This document shows, piece by piece, positions 1-8,447 of a stretch of DNA of 22,340 bases (within the stretch, counting starts at the first letter, position 1; the number at the start of each line of letters is the position of its first letter). The stretch covers positions 1 to 22,340 of the forward strand of contig NZ_CAJZFJ010000035.1 of the NCBI RefSeq assembly GCF_915070105.1, in the 5' to 3' direction. This DNA is from an uncultured Porphyromonas sp. (GTDB lineage: Bacteria > Bacteroidota > Bacteroidia > Bacteroidales > Porphyromonadaceae). The position numbers and the translations under genes were made by a program. A model generated the notes under the pieces. It saw only the letters and a program-made list of their open reading frames with translations, was not told the origin of the DNA and did no database searches.

Positions 1-631
1 ACTTAGTTGTTATATCTTGAATTTCTTTTTCCTATATATATCTGCTAGGTACAATGTGCCCACAAAAATAGCCGAATTTTCCGTAATATCAGTTAGCTCT
101 GCCACTGGTTCCTCTCCTTTGTCCTGCGTTACCACGACCTACGACTAGGCTCTACCCCTAGTCTAGGGGGCTATTCTGCGGTGTCGTTCCTTAGCTTGCC
201 TATGGTAGTTTCCCTTAGTACTTATACCGATAATATATATAGGGGAAAGATGCTCTTAGATATAGAGGGGGTGTGACAACGCAGAGCAATTAAAGTCGTC
301 AGGTGAGGCTATTGGGAGGAGGGTGGAGGCTTATTCGCTGTATGTCAAGCCCCCAAGTATGCAGTGTGATGAGAATGGAATAAGAGTCAGAGGGCTGTCC
401 ATCTCTGGCTAAGCTATCCCTTGACTAGGGGGGAGTTAGTTCTCCCGAGGAGGCTATCCTACCTACCCCCCCTCCTGAATGAGCTTCCTGCCCTAGGGAG
501 ATCGGAGAGGTGTGCTGTCTGCTTATTGTCCTGATGCCTCTGTTTACCGAGCCTCTGTGCCTTTCTGTGATGCTGTTGTGACGGGCATTCCGAGGGCCCT
601 CTAGCGAACACGTAATGATCGATGGAGCGCT

Positions 632-686
632 CTCGGTATGTTCGCCTTCGTCACCTTACATAGGTGATGGGTGCGAACATACCGAG
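632..686. repeat. 55-bp palindromic intergenic repeat, copy 1
   Basis: The unit starts CTCGGTATGTTCG and ends CGAACATACCGAG, around the central palindrome TCACCTTACATAGGTGA at 651-667. The arms pair almost throughout, using several G-T pairs, so transcription would give a long hairpin with loop TACAT. The 17-base core is identical in the copies at 9737, 21951 and 22020. The left end is preceded by GAGCG, which also follows copy 3, so the full element may be slightly longer than 55 bases. Confidence 0.85.
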
Positions 687-695
687 TCCTCTATC

Positions 696-735
696 CCGCT
701 CTCGATATGTCCGCTAGACCCTTCTCGATGTGTGC
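696..735. repeat. Degenerate half copies of the 55-bp palindrome
   Basis: Two successive segments, CTCTCGATATGTCCGC near 697 and TTCTCGATGTGTGCG near 721, resemble the left arm of the 55-bp repeat (CTCGGTATGTTCG). They lack the conserved core. They look like decayed or partial copies next to copy 1. Chance similarity cannot be fully excluded. Confidence 0.4.
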
Positions 736-837
736 GATACAGAGCGAGTTAAGAGGGGAGATATTCGCCCTCCGTCTCCCCTCGGATCGGGGTGCTGTCG
801 TAGGGTGGGGGTGAAGAGCCGTGATAGCCCTCTGTGA

Positions 838-863
838 GGGGCTCTAGGGGCGGGGGAGAGGGG
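838..863 (+). other. G-quadruplex motif upstream of dnaN promoter
   Basis: Four runs of at least four G lie at 838-841, 847-850, 852-856 and 860-863, with loops of 5, 1 and 3 bases. This satisfies the usual G-quadruplex pattern with room for four tetrads. The first G run can alternatively pair in a hairpin, with AGCCCTC at 826-832 against GAGGGGCT at 836-843. The motif ends 23 bases before the predicted dnaN -7 box. Confidence 0.6.
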
Positions 864-886
864 TTAAGTGTTATGGTCAAAAAACT

Positions 887-894
887 TATCTTTG
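887..894 (+). promoter_or_regulatory. Predicted dnaN promoter (-7 box)
   Basis: TATCTTTG matches the Bacteroidota -7 consensus TAnnTTTG. The start of transcription would fall near 900, giving a leader of about 25 bases before the ATG at 924. No clear -33 TTG is present. The box lies inside any upstream extension of the dnaN reading frame, which argues for the ATG at 924. Confidence 0.6.
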
Positions 895-923
895 CACTAT
901 CATTCAGTAACTACGTACACGCT

Positions 924-2066
924 ATGAGATTTATAGTAACAAGTAATGACCTCCTACAGCAGCTATTGACCGTAGCGAAGGCTATCTCCTCCAAGAGTGT
1001 AGCAGCTATCCCTGTCCTAGAGAATATACTCTTTGAGCTCAAGGGTAATGCCCTGACGCTCACGGCATCGGATCAGAGCAATCGCCTGACCTCTGTCCTT
1101 GAGGTACAGAATCAGGGCGGCGATGGCACCTTCGCCGTCCGTAGCAATATCATCATAGATGCCCTAAAGGAACTCCCTGACCAACCCATCGAGATGGAGG
1201 TCGAGGAGGAAGCACACAAGGCAACGGTGACCTATAGCAACGGGATCTACACCTTCCTGACTTCCCCAGCTGATGTCTACCCCGAGCCGATCAAGCTAGA
1301 GGGAGACGTACGTACGGTGGAGCTACCTGCACAGTCTCTGCTCCGTGGCCTAGAGCGTACGTCCTTCGCCGCCAGCGATGATGATCGCCGTCCGATCATG
1401 ACGGGGGTCTACCTTGACTTCTTTGCAGATAAGCTAGTCTTCGTCGCCTCTGACGGTCGCATCCTCGTGCGCTATACCGATACGAATATCAAGAACGATG
1501 CACCTGCTGCGATCTGCCTCCCAGCACGTGTATGTGCCCTGCTTACCCGTGGCCTACTTGCCAAGGAGACAGCCCCCATACGTGTGAGCTTCGACGACCG
1601 CAATGTGGTCTTCCAGATGAAGTCGGGTACGCTGACAGCGAGACTGCTCGAGGGTAAGTATCCCAACTACAACTCCGTCATCCCCATCGAGTCCCTCCAC
1701 AATATCACCGTGGATAAGGATCTCCTCTTCTTCGCTAGCAAGCGTGTGTCGCTCTTCTCCAATAAGGCTAGTAGCCTCGTGATCTTCGAGTTCTCGGAAG
1801 GGAATATCCATATCACAGGACAGGATCTAGAGCTCTCCATCGCCGCCGAGGAGACCATCCCCTGCTCAGGTCAGGCACCTGGGACCAAGGTGCGCATAGG
1901 CTTTGACTTCAATTACCTACAGCGTCTCCTGCAGGGTATCCCCTCGGAGCAGATCCTCATCAGTCTCACGGATCAGACTAGGGCAGGAGTCATTACCCCG
2001 ATCCAGAGTGAGGAGGGTATAGAGATCTGCTCACTCATTATCCCCATGAAGCTCATCGGTGAATAG
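924..2066 (+). CDS. dnaN: DNA polymerase III subunit beta (sliding clamp)
   Basis: This 380-residue protein is the ring-shaped clamp that tethers the replicative polymerase to DNA. It begins MRFIVTSNDLLQQLLTV and ends SLIIPMKLIGE, both typical of bacterial beta clamps, and its length fits three clamp domains of roughly 120 residues each. The frame stays open upstream to a GTG at 834. I place the start at 924 because that is where the family similarity begins and because a good -7 box sits at 887-894, inside the extension. The next gene begins 40 bases after the stop, so dnaN, the exonuclease, coaBC and recN may be co-transcribed. There is no dnaA in the window. The identification is secure from sequence character; the start is probable. 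Confidence 0.95.
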   Translation: MRFIVTSNDLLQQLLTVAKAISSKSVAAIPVLENILFELKGNALTLTASDQSNRLTSVLEVQNQGGDGTFAVRSNIIIDALKELPDQPIEMEVEEEAHKATVTYSNGIYTFLTSPADVYPEPIKLEGDVRTVELPAQSLLRGLERTSFAASDDDRRPIMTGVYLDFFADKLVFVASDGRILVRYTDTNIKNDAPAAICLPARVCALLTRGLLAKETAPIRVSFDDRNVVFQMKSGTLTARLLEGKYPNYNSVIPIESLHNITVDKDLLFFASKRVSLFSNKASSLVIFEFSEGNIHITGQDLELSIAAEETIPCSGQAPGTKVRIGFDFNYLQRLLQGIPSEQILISLTDQTRAGVITPIQSEEGIEICSLIIPMKLIGE

Positions 2067-2106
2067 TCACCGGTGAGCTTAGCTCTTTACTCTAATACAC
2101 ATCCCA

Positions 2107-2874
2107 ATGAAGCTCAAGCTAGAGCGCCCCATCGTCGTCTTTGACCTAGAGACGACGGGGGTACAGATCACGCGCGATCGTATCGTGGAGATCTCCATCC
2201 TGAAGGTACACCCCGATGGGGAGGAGGAGACCAAGACCCGACGTATCAATCCCGGTATGCCCATCCCCCCAGAGGCGACACAGGTGCATGGTATCTCTGA
2301 TGCCGATGTCGCTGACTGCCCGACCTTCGCTCAGGTCGCCCGCAGTCTCTACGAATGGATAGGGGGCTGTGATATCGTGGGCTTTAACTCCAACCGCTTC
2401 GATGTCCCTATGCTCGTGGAGGAGTTCCTTCGTGCAGGTATTGCGGTGGACTTCGCTGATCGCTCCTTTGTGGACGTACAGACGATCTACCACAAGATGG
2501 AGCGTAGGACGCTTGAGGCTGCCTATCGCTTCTATTGTGACAAGGCTCTCGACAATGCCCACTCGGCAGAGGCCGACACCCGAGCTACCTATGAGGTGCT
2601 ACAGGCACAGCTGGATCGCTACCCAGAGGATCTCACGAACGACATATCAGCACTAGCAGAGATGTCGAGCTATGGCCCTCGGGTGGACTTTGCAGGTCTG
2701 CTAGCCTACGACGATGCAGGGGAGATCGTGGTCAACTTTGGGAAGTATAAGGGGCAGCTCCTCACGGAGGTCTTCCGTCGGGATGCAAGCTACTATACCT
2801 GGGTGATGGGGGCGCAGTTCCCTCTCGAGACGAAGTCGTGGTTCACCCGTGTCTTTCAGTCTATGCGAGGGTAA
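2107..2874 (+). CDS. DEDDh 3'-5' exonuclease (DNA polymerase III epsilon-like)
   Basis: This 255-residue protein is predicted to remove nucleotides from 3' DNA ends, in proofreading or repair. The exonuclease signatures are visible: VVFDLETTG with Asp13 and Glu15 (Exo I), NSNRFDVPML with Asp99 (Exo II), and HSAEADTRA with His152 and Asp157 (Exo III, DEDDh type). After the roughly 170-residue nuclease domain, a C-terminal piece at about 200-250 contains GKYKG and a Trp-rich end, like the small domain found behind exonuclease X-type nucleases. It could be the epsilon proofreading subunit or a separate repair nuclease. The position after dnaN favours a replication role but does not settle it. 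Its stop lies one base before the coaBC start, indicating translational coupling. Confidence 0.88.
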   Translation: MKLKLERPIVVFDLETTGVQITRDRIVEISILKVHPDGEEETKTRRINPGMPIPPEATQVHGISDADVADCPTFAQVARSLYEWIGGCDIVGFNSNRFDVPMLVEEFLRAGIAVDFADRSFVDVQTIYHKMERRTLEAAYRFYCDKALDNAHSAEADTRATYEVLQAQLDRYPEDLTNDISALAEMSSYGPRVDFAGLLAYDDAGEIVVNFGKYKGQLLTEVFRRDASYYTWVMGAQFPLETKSWFTRVFQSMRG

Positions 2875-2875
2875 G

Positions 2876-4084
2876 ATGAGTGTACTCAGAGGTAAGCACG
2901 TTGTCCTCGGCATCACGGGGAGCATTGCAGCCTACAAGGCCGCTGTCCTGACTCGCCTCCTGGTGAAGGCAGGCGCCGAGGTGCAGATCGTCATCACACC
3001 AGCAGGCAAGGAGTTCATCACCCCGATCACACTCTCAGCCCTCAGCTCACGTCCTGTGATCAGCGAGTTCTTCAGTGGACGGGATGGTACGTGGAATAGT
3101 CACGTGGATCTAGGCCTTTGGGCCGATGTGATGCTGATCGCACCAGCGACAGCCGCCACGATAGGCAAGCTGGCTCATGGGGTAGCGGATAATATGCTCA
3201 TCACGACCTATCTGTCGATGAAGGCTCCGGTCTTCATAGCCCCCGCTATGGACCTAGATATGTGTGCTCACCCCTCCACAACGGACAACCTAGACCTACT
3301 AGCCCTTAGAGGGAACTTCATCATCGAACCTAAGTCGGGGGAGCTCGCTAGCCACCTCGTCGGTAAGGGACGCATGGAGGAGCCCGAGGCGATCATCGCT
3401 GCTCTGGAGGACTATTTCTCCACGGGGCTAGACTATCAGGGGCGACGTGTGCTCCTGACAGCTGGCCCCACGCATGAACCTATTGATCCCGTGCGCTTCA
3501 TAGGGAACCACTCCACAGGACGCATGGGTATCGCTCTAGCGAATGAGTTTGCCCGCCGAGGAGCAGAGGTGACCCTGATCTTAGGCCCTTCGTCCCTTCG
3601 TCCTAGAGAGGAGGTACGGGTAATCCCCGTAACGACAGCCGAGGAGATGCTTAGCCAGGCCGAGGAGGTCGTCGGTGAGGTAGACCTAGCTATCTTCGCT
3701 GCTGCTGTGGCTGACTACCGCCCTCGCTATACGCACTCAGAGAAGCTCAAGCGAGAGGGGCAGGAGGAGCTCGAGATCTCCCTCGTGCGTAATCCTGATA
3801 TAGCCGCTACACTCGGAGCGTGGAAGCGTCCGGATCAGTACTTCGTGGGCTTTGCCCTAGAGAGCAGTGTGGGGGTAGAGGAAGCCAAGCGTAAGATGCG
3901 GCAGAAGAACTTCGATGCGATCGTCCTCAATAGCCTTCAGGATCCAGGTGCAGGCTTCGCTTGTGAGACCAACAAGGTCACACTATTCGACCGAGAGGGT
4001 GGGATAGAGGCCTATGAACTGAAGAGCAAGGAGGCCGTAGCACGTGATATCGTAGACTTCATTGCACGTCGTCTCGGGCTTTAG
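2876..4084 (+). CDS. coaBC: Bifunctional phosphopantothenoylcysteine decarboxylase / phosphopantothenate-cysteine ligase
   Basis: This 402-residue enzyme carries out two consecutive steps of coenzyme A synthesis: joining cysteine to 4'-phosphopantothenate, then decarboxylating the product. The N-terminal flavoprotein (CoaC) half shows GITGSIAAYK, the catalytic His76 in NSHVDLG, PATAATIGKLAHG, and PAMDLDM, the Bacteroidota version of the family's PAMN motif. The C-terminal CoaB half begins around residue 188 with GRRVLLTAGPTHEPIDPVR and continues with GNHSTGRMG and RNPDI. I chose the ATG at 2876, immediately after the upstream stop, because the MSVLRGKHVVLGITGS beginning matches the family; an in-frame ATG at 2849 would overlap the exonuclease gene. 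The order exonuclease-coaBC-recN fits Porphyromonas. Confidence 0.95.
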   Translation: MSVLRGKHVVLGITGSIAAYKAAVLTRLLVKAGAEVQIVITPAGKEFITPITLSALSSRPVISEFFSGRDGTWNSHVDLGLWADVMLIAPATAATIGKLAHGVADNMLITTYLSMKAPVFIAPAMDLDMCAHPSTTDNLDLLALRGNFIIEPKSGELASHLVGKGRMEEPEAIIAALEDYFSTGLDYQGRRVLLTAGPTHEPIDPVRFIGNHSTGRMGIALANEFARRGAEVTLILGPSSLRPREEVRVIPVTTAEEMLSQAEEVVGEVDLAIFAAAVADYRPRYTHSEKLKREGQEELEISLVRNPDIAATLGAWKRPDQYFVGFALESSVGVEEAKRKMRQKNFDAIVLNSLQDPGAGFACETNKVTLFDREGGIEAYELKSKEAVARDIVDFIARRLGL

Positions 4085-4125
4085 TGCTCCGTGACGCCTA
4101 TTATATTGTATTCATCTGATCATGT

Positions 4126-5832
4126 ATGCTGCAGCGACTAAGCATTAAGAACTTCGTCTTGATCGAAGAGCTGACTATTGAGTTTGGCTCAGGCTTCTCC
4201 GTCATCACGGGGGAGACGGGGGCTGGTAAGAGCATTATCCTAGGAGCGATAGGTCTGCTCATGGGACAGCGTGCCGATAGCAGCACCCTCCTCTCTGGTG
4301 CCGATCGTTGTGTCATTGAGGCTCAGTTTACAGACCTCGATGAGGCCGTGGGGCGTATGTTGGCAGAGGAGGATATCGACTACGACGAAGCGGAGTGCAT
4401 CATTAGACGTGAGATCAACGCAAAGGGGAAGAGCAGAGCCTTCGTCAATGACACCCCAGCCTCCCTACAGCTGCTTAAGCGACTCAGCGAGTACCTGATT
4501 GATATCCATTCCCAGCATCAGAACCTACTACTGGGTGATGCACAGTTCCAGCTCTCCGTCCTTGACCTCTATGGGGGAGACGCAGAGCTCCTCACCACCT
4601 ACCAGAGTGCCTACCGCACCTATCGGGCACAGTCTGAGCAGCTACAAGAGGCTCGACTAGCCCTAGATACCCTTCGTAAGGAGCAGGATTACCTCCAGTA
4701 TCAGTATACTCAGCTAGAGGAAGCAGAGCTAGAGGAGGGTGAGCTCGAGGAGCTTGCCGAGGAGGAGCGACAGCTGGCTCATGCACAGGAGATCCGAGAG
4801 GAGCTCCAGCAGGCCACGAGTGCACTCTCTGATGACGAACGTGGCGCGATCCCTGCTGTGACCTATGCCCTACGCTCGGTAGAGGCGATACGTAGCTACC
4901 ATGCAGGTGCCGAGGACTGGTCAGAGCGTCTACATAGTGTACGCATCGAGCTCCAAGATCTAGCTTCCACACTCGAGGATGAGGCAGAGGGAGTGACCTT
5001 CAGCCCGAAGCGTCTCGCCCGTATCGGAGAGCGTCTGGATCTCCTACGTGGTCTTCTACACCGCCATAGCCTTCGTGAGGTATCCGAGCTCATCACTCTA
5101 CGTGACCGCCTCGCTCAGGAGCTAGAGCGTATCGATAGCTCCGATGAGGAACTTCGCCAGCTGGAGCAGCAGGTAGAGGCTAGCTATCGAACCCTACTCG
5201 AGCAGGGACAGAGACTGCGCCAAGCACGGCAGAGTGCAGCTCATGCTATAGAGAAGGCACTTGTTGCATCGCTCCATGAGCTCGGGATGCCTCATGTGCG
5301 ATTCCTCATACGCATGGAGGAACACCCCACTCCTACTGCGATGGGCCTAGATCAAGTTACCTATCTCTTCTCCGCCAACAAGGATACCTTACCCGAGCCA
5401 GTCGCTAGTATCGCCTCTGGTGGGGAAATATCTCGTCTGATGCTTGCCCTGAAGGCTCTGATCGCTGACCGCCGTAGTCTCCCCACGATTATCTTCGATG
5501 AGATTGATACAGGGGTATCAGGAGAGACAGCAGAGCGCATAGCCGTGATCCTGCGTCGTATGGGGACGAATATGCAGGTCATGGCCGTCACCCATCTGCC
5601 CCAGATAGCCGCAGCAGGTATCGATCACTTCTATATCTATAAGGAGCATGGAGCAGATAGTACCCGTAGTCACCTACGTCACCTCAGTGAAGAGGAGCGG
5701 GTGGAGGAGGTCGCACGCATGCAGAGCGGATCTAAGCTGACTGAGGTCACCCGAGCCGCTGCACGAGCACTCCTGGATACGTTCCATTCGCCCCGCCCTT
5801 TCTCCAGCCGCACCTCTTCTAAGAAGGCTTAG
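4126..5832 (+). CDS. recN: DNA repair protein RecN
   Basis: RecN is an SMC-like ATPase that acts early in double-strand-break repair and is thought to hold broken ends together for RecA. The 568-residue protein shows the ABC-ATPase layout split by a coiled coil: Walker A GETGAGKS at 29-36, a Glu/Leu/Gln-rich coiled-coil region from about 160 to 380, the ABC signature SGGE near 431-434, and Walker B TIIFDEIDTGVSG near 454-466. The length is normal. It starts 41 bases after coaBC. The final 15 residues are Ser/Arg/Lys-rich and probably disordered. No LexA-like operator was recognised upstream. A perfect small hairpin follows the stop at 5855-5871. Confidence 0.95.
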   Translation: MLQRLSIKNFVLIEELTIEFGSGFSVITGETGAGKSIILGAIGLLMGQRADSSTLLSGADRCVIEAQFTDLDEAVGRMLAEEDIDYDEAECIIRREINAKGKSRAFVNDTPASLQLLKRLSEYLIDIHSQHQNLLLGDAQFQLSVLDLYGGDAELLTTYQSAYRTYRAQSEQLQEARLALDTLRKEQDYLQYQYTQLEEAELEEGELEELAEEERQLAHAQEIREELQQATSALSDDERGAIPAVTYALRSVEAIRSYHAGAEDWSERLHSVRIELQDLASTLEDEAEGVTFSPKRLARIGERLDLLRGLLHRHSLREVSELITLRDRLAQELERIDSSDEELRQLEQQVEASYRTLLEQGQRLRQARQSAAHAIEKALVASLHELGMPHVRFLIRMEEHPTPTAMGLDQVTYLFSANKDTLPEPVASIASGGEISRLMLALKALIADRRSLPTIIFDEIDTGVSGETAERIAVILRRMGTNMQVMAVTHLPQIAAAGIDHFYIYKEHGADSTRSHLRHLSEEERVEEVARMQSGSKLTEVTRAAARALLDTFHSPRPFSSRTSSKKA

Positions 5833-5854
5833 TGTCGATTGTCCAGTAAGTCTT

Positions 5855-5871
5855 CACTAGAGCCTCTAGTG
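5855..5871 (+). terminator. Small hairpin after recN
   Basis: CACTAGA and TCTAGTG form a perfect 7-bp stem with loop GCC, 22 bases after the recN stop. There is no T-run after it, so it may be a weak terminator or a 3'-end stabiliser. Confidence 0.35.
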
Positions 5872-5915
5872 TGCAGGGGTTCGTTATCCGCCTCTTTGGA
5901 GCTCTTCTCTATGCC

Positions 5916-5941
5916 CTCTAGGCAGAGTCCCTGCCTAGGAG
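5916..5941 (+). other. Hairpin just upstream of the GH92 gene
   Basis: CTAGGCAG at 5918-5925 pairs with CTGCCTAG at 5931-5938 around a 5-base loop, and outer bases extend the stem imperfectly. It ends about 25 bases before the GH92 start codon. It could be a late recN-operon terminator or a leader structure; no convincing -7 box was found between it and the gene. Confidence 0.35.
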
Positions 5942-5965
5942 TATTCCACATCTACCAATCCGTAT

Positions 5966-8254
5966 ATGTACGCAATGCAACGACTCTCTCTCTCCCTCGC
6001 CCTTAGCCTTGCTCTGCCTATCCTAGGTGTAGCTCAGGATAGGAAGCGACTTATCGATGAGGTAAATCCCTTCATCGGCACGAGCAACTTCGGTACGACC
6101 AATCCTGGAGCCATCGTCCCCAACGGACTGATGAGTATTACCCCATTCAATGTCATGGGCTCCACGGAACTCAATAAGTACGATAAGGATGCTCGCTGGT
6201 GGAGTACCCCATACAGTGCCGACAATAAGTTCTTCACGGGCCTTAGCCATGTCAATCTTAGTGGTGTCGGTTGCCCAGAGCTAGGGAGCATACTCCTCTC
6301 TGCCTCTGCTGGCGATCTCGATGTAGACTATACCCACTATGGTACGACACTGAGCGAGGAGAAGGCACACCCAGGCTACTACTCAGCCCTCCTAGATAAG
6401 TATAAGGTGCGTGCAGAGGTTAGTGCTACCAAGCGTACCTCGATCACCGCTTTTACATTCGGTAAGGGAGGTAAGAGCAATATCCTCATCAACCTAGGTC
6501 AGGGATTGACCAACGAGAGCGGTGCCACCGTGCGCTTCCTCAACGACTCGACCCTCGTGGGCAGTAAGCTCATGGGTACCTTCTGCTATAATCCACAAGC
6601 TGTCTTCAACCAATACTTCGCTATCCGCATCAGCCGTCGTGCCCCCAAGAGTGGCTACTGGAAGAAGCAGCCCCCGATGCAGGGTGTAGAGGCAGAGTGG
6701 GATCACGACCACGGACGCTACAAGCTTTACCCCACCTACCGAAAGGAGATGAGCGGTAACGATGTTGGGGTATGGTTCACCTTCGATACTAAGCCTGGTG
6801 AGGTCATCTATGTGCAGACGGGGGTGTCCTTCGTCAGTGCAGAGAATGCTTTGCTGAACCTCGATACCGAGCAGCGTGGCTTTGACTTTGCCGCTGTAAG
6901 AGCTTCCGCAGAGGATGCTTGGGAGCAGGCACTACGAGTCGTAGAGGTCGAGGGTGGGACGCAGGAGCAGCGTACAGTCTTCTATACAGCCCTCTATCAC
7001 CTACTGATCCATCCCAATATCTTGCAGGATGTCAATGGGGAATATCCCATGATGGCTAGCCTACGCACAGGTAAGACCAGCCACGACCGCTATACGGTCT
7101 ACTCCCTATGGGATACTTACCGCAATGTCCATCCACTCCTTAGCCTACTCTACCCACGGAAGCAGCTCGCTATGGTGCAGTCCATGCTCGACATGTACCG
7201 AGAGGGTGGCTGGCTACCCAAGTGGGAGCTCTATGGGCAGGAGACCCTCACGATGGAGGGGGATCCCTCACTCATAGTCATCAACGATACGTGGCAGCGT
7301 GGCATACGGGACTTCGATGTCAATCTAGCCTATGAAGCTATGCTCAAGGGGGCAACGACTCCAGGTAAGGACAATCTTATGCGTCCCGATAACGACGACT
7401 ACCTAAGCCGTGGCTACGTCCCCCTGCGTGAGAAGTTTGATAACTCCGTTTCCCATGCCCTAGAGTACTACCTAGCAGACTGGAACCTCAGCCAGTTCGC
7501 ACGCAGTCTAGGCAAGAAGAAGGATGCTGAGCTCTTCCATAAGCGTTCGCTAGGCTACCGACACTACTATGATCGGGAGACGGGACTCCTGCGCCCGATC
7601 CTACCGGATGGCAAGTTCCTCACCCCCTTCAACCCTACTCTAGGTCGAGACTTCGAGCCTAACCCAGGCTTCCATGAGGGGAATTCTTGGAACTATAGCT
7701 TCTTTGTCCCCCATGACATACAGGGGCTATGTAAGCTGATGGGAGGGGAGCAACGCTTCGTGAAGAAGCTACAAGGTATCTTCGACGAAGGTAACTACGA
7801 TCCCGCCAATGAGCCTGATATCGCCTATCCATATCTCTTCACTTATTTCCCTCGTGAGGCTTGGCGCACACAACGCTTGACGAAGGAGCTCCTAGCGAAG
7901 CACTTTCACAATAGCCCTTCGGGGATCCCTGGCAATGATGATACCGGTACGATGAGTGCATGGGCTATCTATACGATGCTGGGCTTCTATCCAGACTGCC
8001 CCGGGAGCATGACGTATTCGCTGACTACTCCCACATTCTCGAGGGTAACTATCCACCTCGATGAAAAATATTACAAGCAGTCTAAGCTTGTCATAGAGCG
8101 GAAGGCAGCACAAGGTGTAGACGGGGATTACTTCCAGAGTATACAGGTAGGTAACAAGCTGTATAAGAGTGTTTATCGGTTAGATAACTCCTCCCTCGTA
8201 AACGCTGGTACCCTGACCTTCTTTACCCAAGGGGAACACCCCAAGGGACGCTAG
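5966..8254 (+). CDS. Secreted GH92 family alpha-mannosidase
   Basis: The 762-residue protein is a predicted exported glycoside hydrolase of family 92, calcium-dependent enzymes that remove terminal alpha-linked mannose, commonly alpha-1,2, from glycans such as host N-glycans. A signal peptide covers about residues 1-23, with hydrophobic core LSLALSLALPILG and probable cleavage after GVAQ; there is no lipobox cysteine. Family blocks visible are NPFIGT near the N-terminus, SLWDTYRNVHPLL, EGNSWNYSFFVPHD with the probable acid Glu571, and GNDDTGTMSAW with the probable base pair Asp658/Asp659. The length matches the family. There are no SusC/SusD neighbours, so it stands outside a classical polysaccharide utilisation locus. 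Translation could start at this ATG or at one three codons later without changing the signal peptide. Linkage specificity cannot be read from the sequence. Confidence 0.93.
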   Translation: MYAMQRLSLSLALSLALPILGVAQDRKRLIDEVNPFIGTSNFGTTNPGAIVPNGLMSITPFNVMGSTELNKYDKDARWWSTPYSADNKFFTGLSHVNLSGVGCPELGSILLSASAGDLDVDYTHYGTTLSEEKAHPGYYSALLDKYKVRAEVSATKRTSITAFTFGKGGKSNILINLGQGLTNESGATVRFLNDSTLVGSKLMGTFCYNPQAVFNQYFAIRISRRAPKSGYWKKQPPMQGVEAEWDHDHGRYKLYPTYRKEMSGNDVGVWFTFDTKPGEVIYVQTGVSFVSAENALLNLDTEQRGFDFAAVRASAEDAWEQALRVVEVEGGTQEQRTVFYTALYHLLIHPNILQDVNGEYPMMASLRTGKTSHDRYTVYSLWDTYRNVHPLLSLLYPRKQLAMVQSMLDMYREGGWLPKWELYGQETLTMEGDPSLIVINDTWQRGIRDFDVNLAYEAMLKGATTPGKDNLMRPDNDDYLSRGYVPLREKFDNSVSHALEYYLADWNLSQFARSLGKKKDAELFHKRSLGYRHYYDRETGLLRPILPDGKFLTPFNPTLGRDFEPNPGFHEGNSWNYSFFVPHDIQGLCKLMGGEQRFVKKLQGIFDEGNYDPANEPDIAYPYLFTYFPREAWRTQRLTKELLAKHFHNSPSGIPGNDDTGTMSAWAIYTMLGFYPDCPGSMTYSLTTPTFSRVTIHLDEKYYKQSKLVIERKAAQGVDGDYFQSIQVGNKLYKSVYRLDNSSLVNAGTLTFFTQGEHPKGR

Positions 8255-8302
8255 AGGGATAGGGGTAAACGTAAAAATAACAAATGTAAATGTCTGCAAT
8301 GG

Positions 8303-8331
8303 TTGTATAATCAAAAAAAGCTGTACATTTG
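8303..8331 (+). promoter_or_regulatory. Predicted HU gene promoter
   Basis: TTG at 8303-8305 and TACATTTG at 8324-8331 fit the Bacteroidota -33 and -7 boxes, with 18 bases between them, in an A+T-rich setting. Transcription would start near 8338, giving an unusually long leader of about 110 bases before the HU ATG. Confidence 0.65.
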
Positions 8332-8355
8332 GTGCAGAATAAGGTGAGTAGTGAT

Positions 8356-8405
8356 CCCCTCTACATCTAACACCAATGGTAGTAAGGGGTAGCGCATCTT
8401 AGATG
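8356..8405 (+). promoter_or_regulatory. Possible pseudoknotted leader of the HU mRNA
   Basis: CCCCT-CTAC at 8356-8364 can pair with GTAG-(TA)-AGGGG at 8379-8389. CATCTAA at 8364-8370 can pair with TTAGATG at 8399-8405. The second pairing starts inside the loop of the first and ends outside it, the arrangement of an H-type pseudoknot or of two alternative hairpins. This is seen by base pairing only. Confidence 0.4.
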
Positions 8406-8447
8406 TGAGACTATACAGTTCATTGTCCAACTCTAATAATAATCGTT

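Larger units (their letters stand above)
1..886. other. Gene-free stretch upstream of dnaN
   Basis: I see no credible coding region here. The first 100 bases are A+T-rich and include CAAAAATA at 63-70, which on the minus strand reads as a TAttTTTG -7 box and could drive a gene off the left edge; no matching -33 box is obvious. Later parts contain short C- and G-rich inverted repeats (for example around 145-172 and 425-475), one complete 55-bp palindromic repeat at 632-686, degenerate half copies at about 696-735, and a G-rich run just before the dnaN promoter. Confidence 0.6.

Noticed and set aside
2146..2562. 138-codon frame antisense to the exonuclease
   Set aside because: Shadow of a gene with clear catalytic motifs on the other strand.
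924..5832. Replication origin next to dnaN
   Set aside because: No dnaA gene and no cluster of DnaA boxes (TTATCCACA type) was seen in the upstream region.
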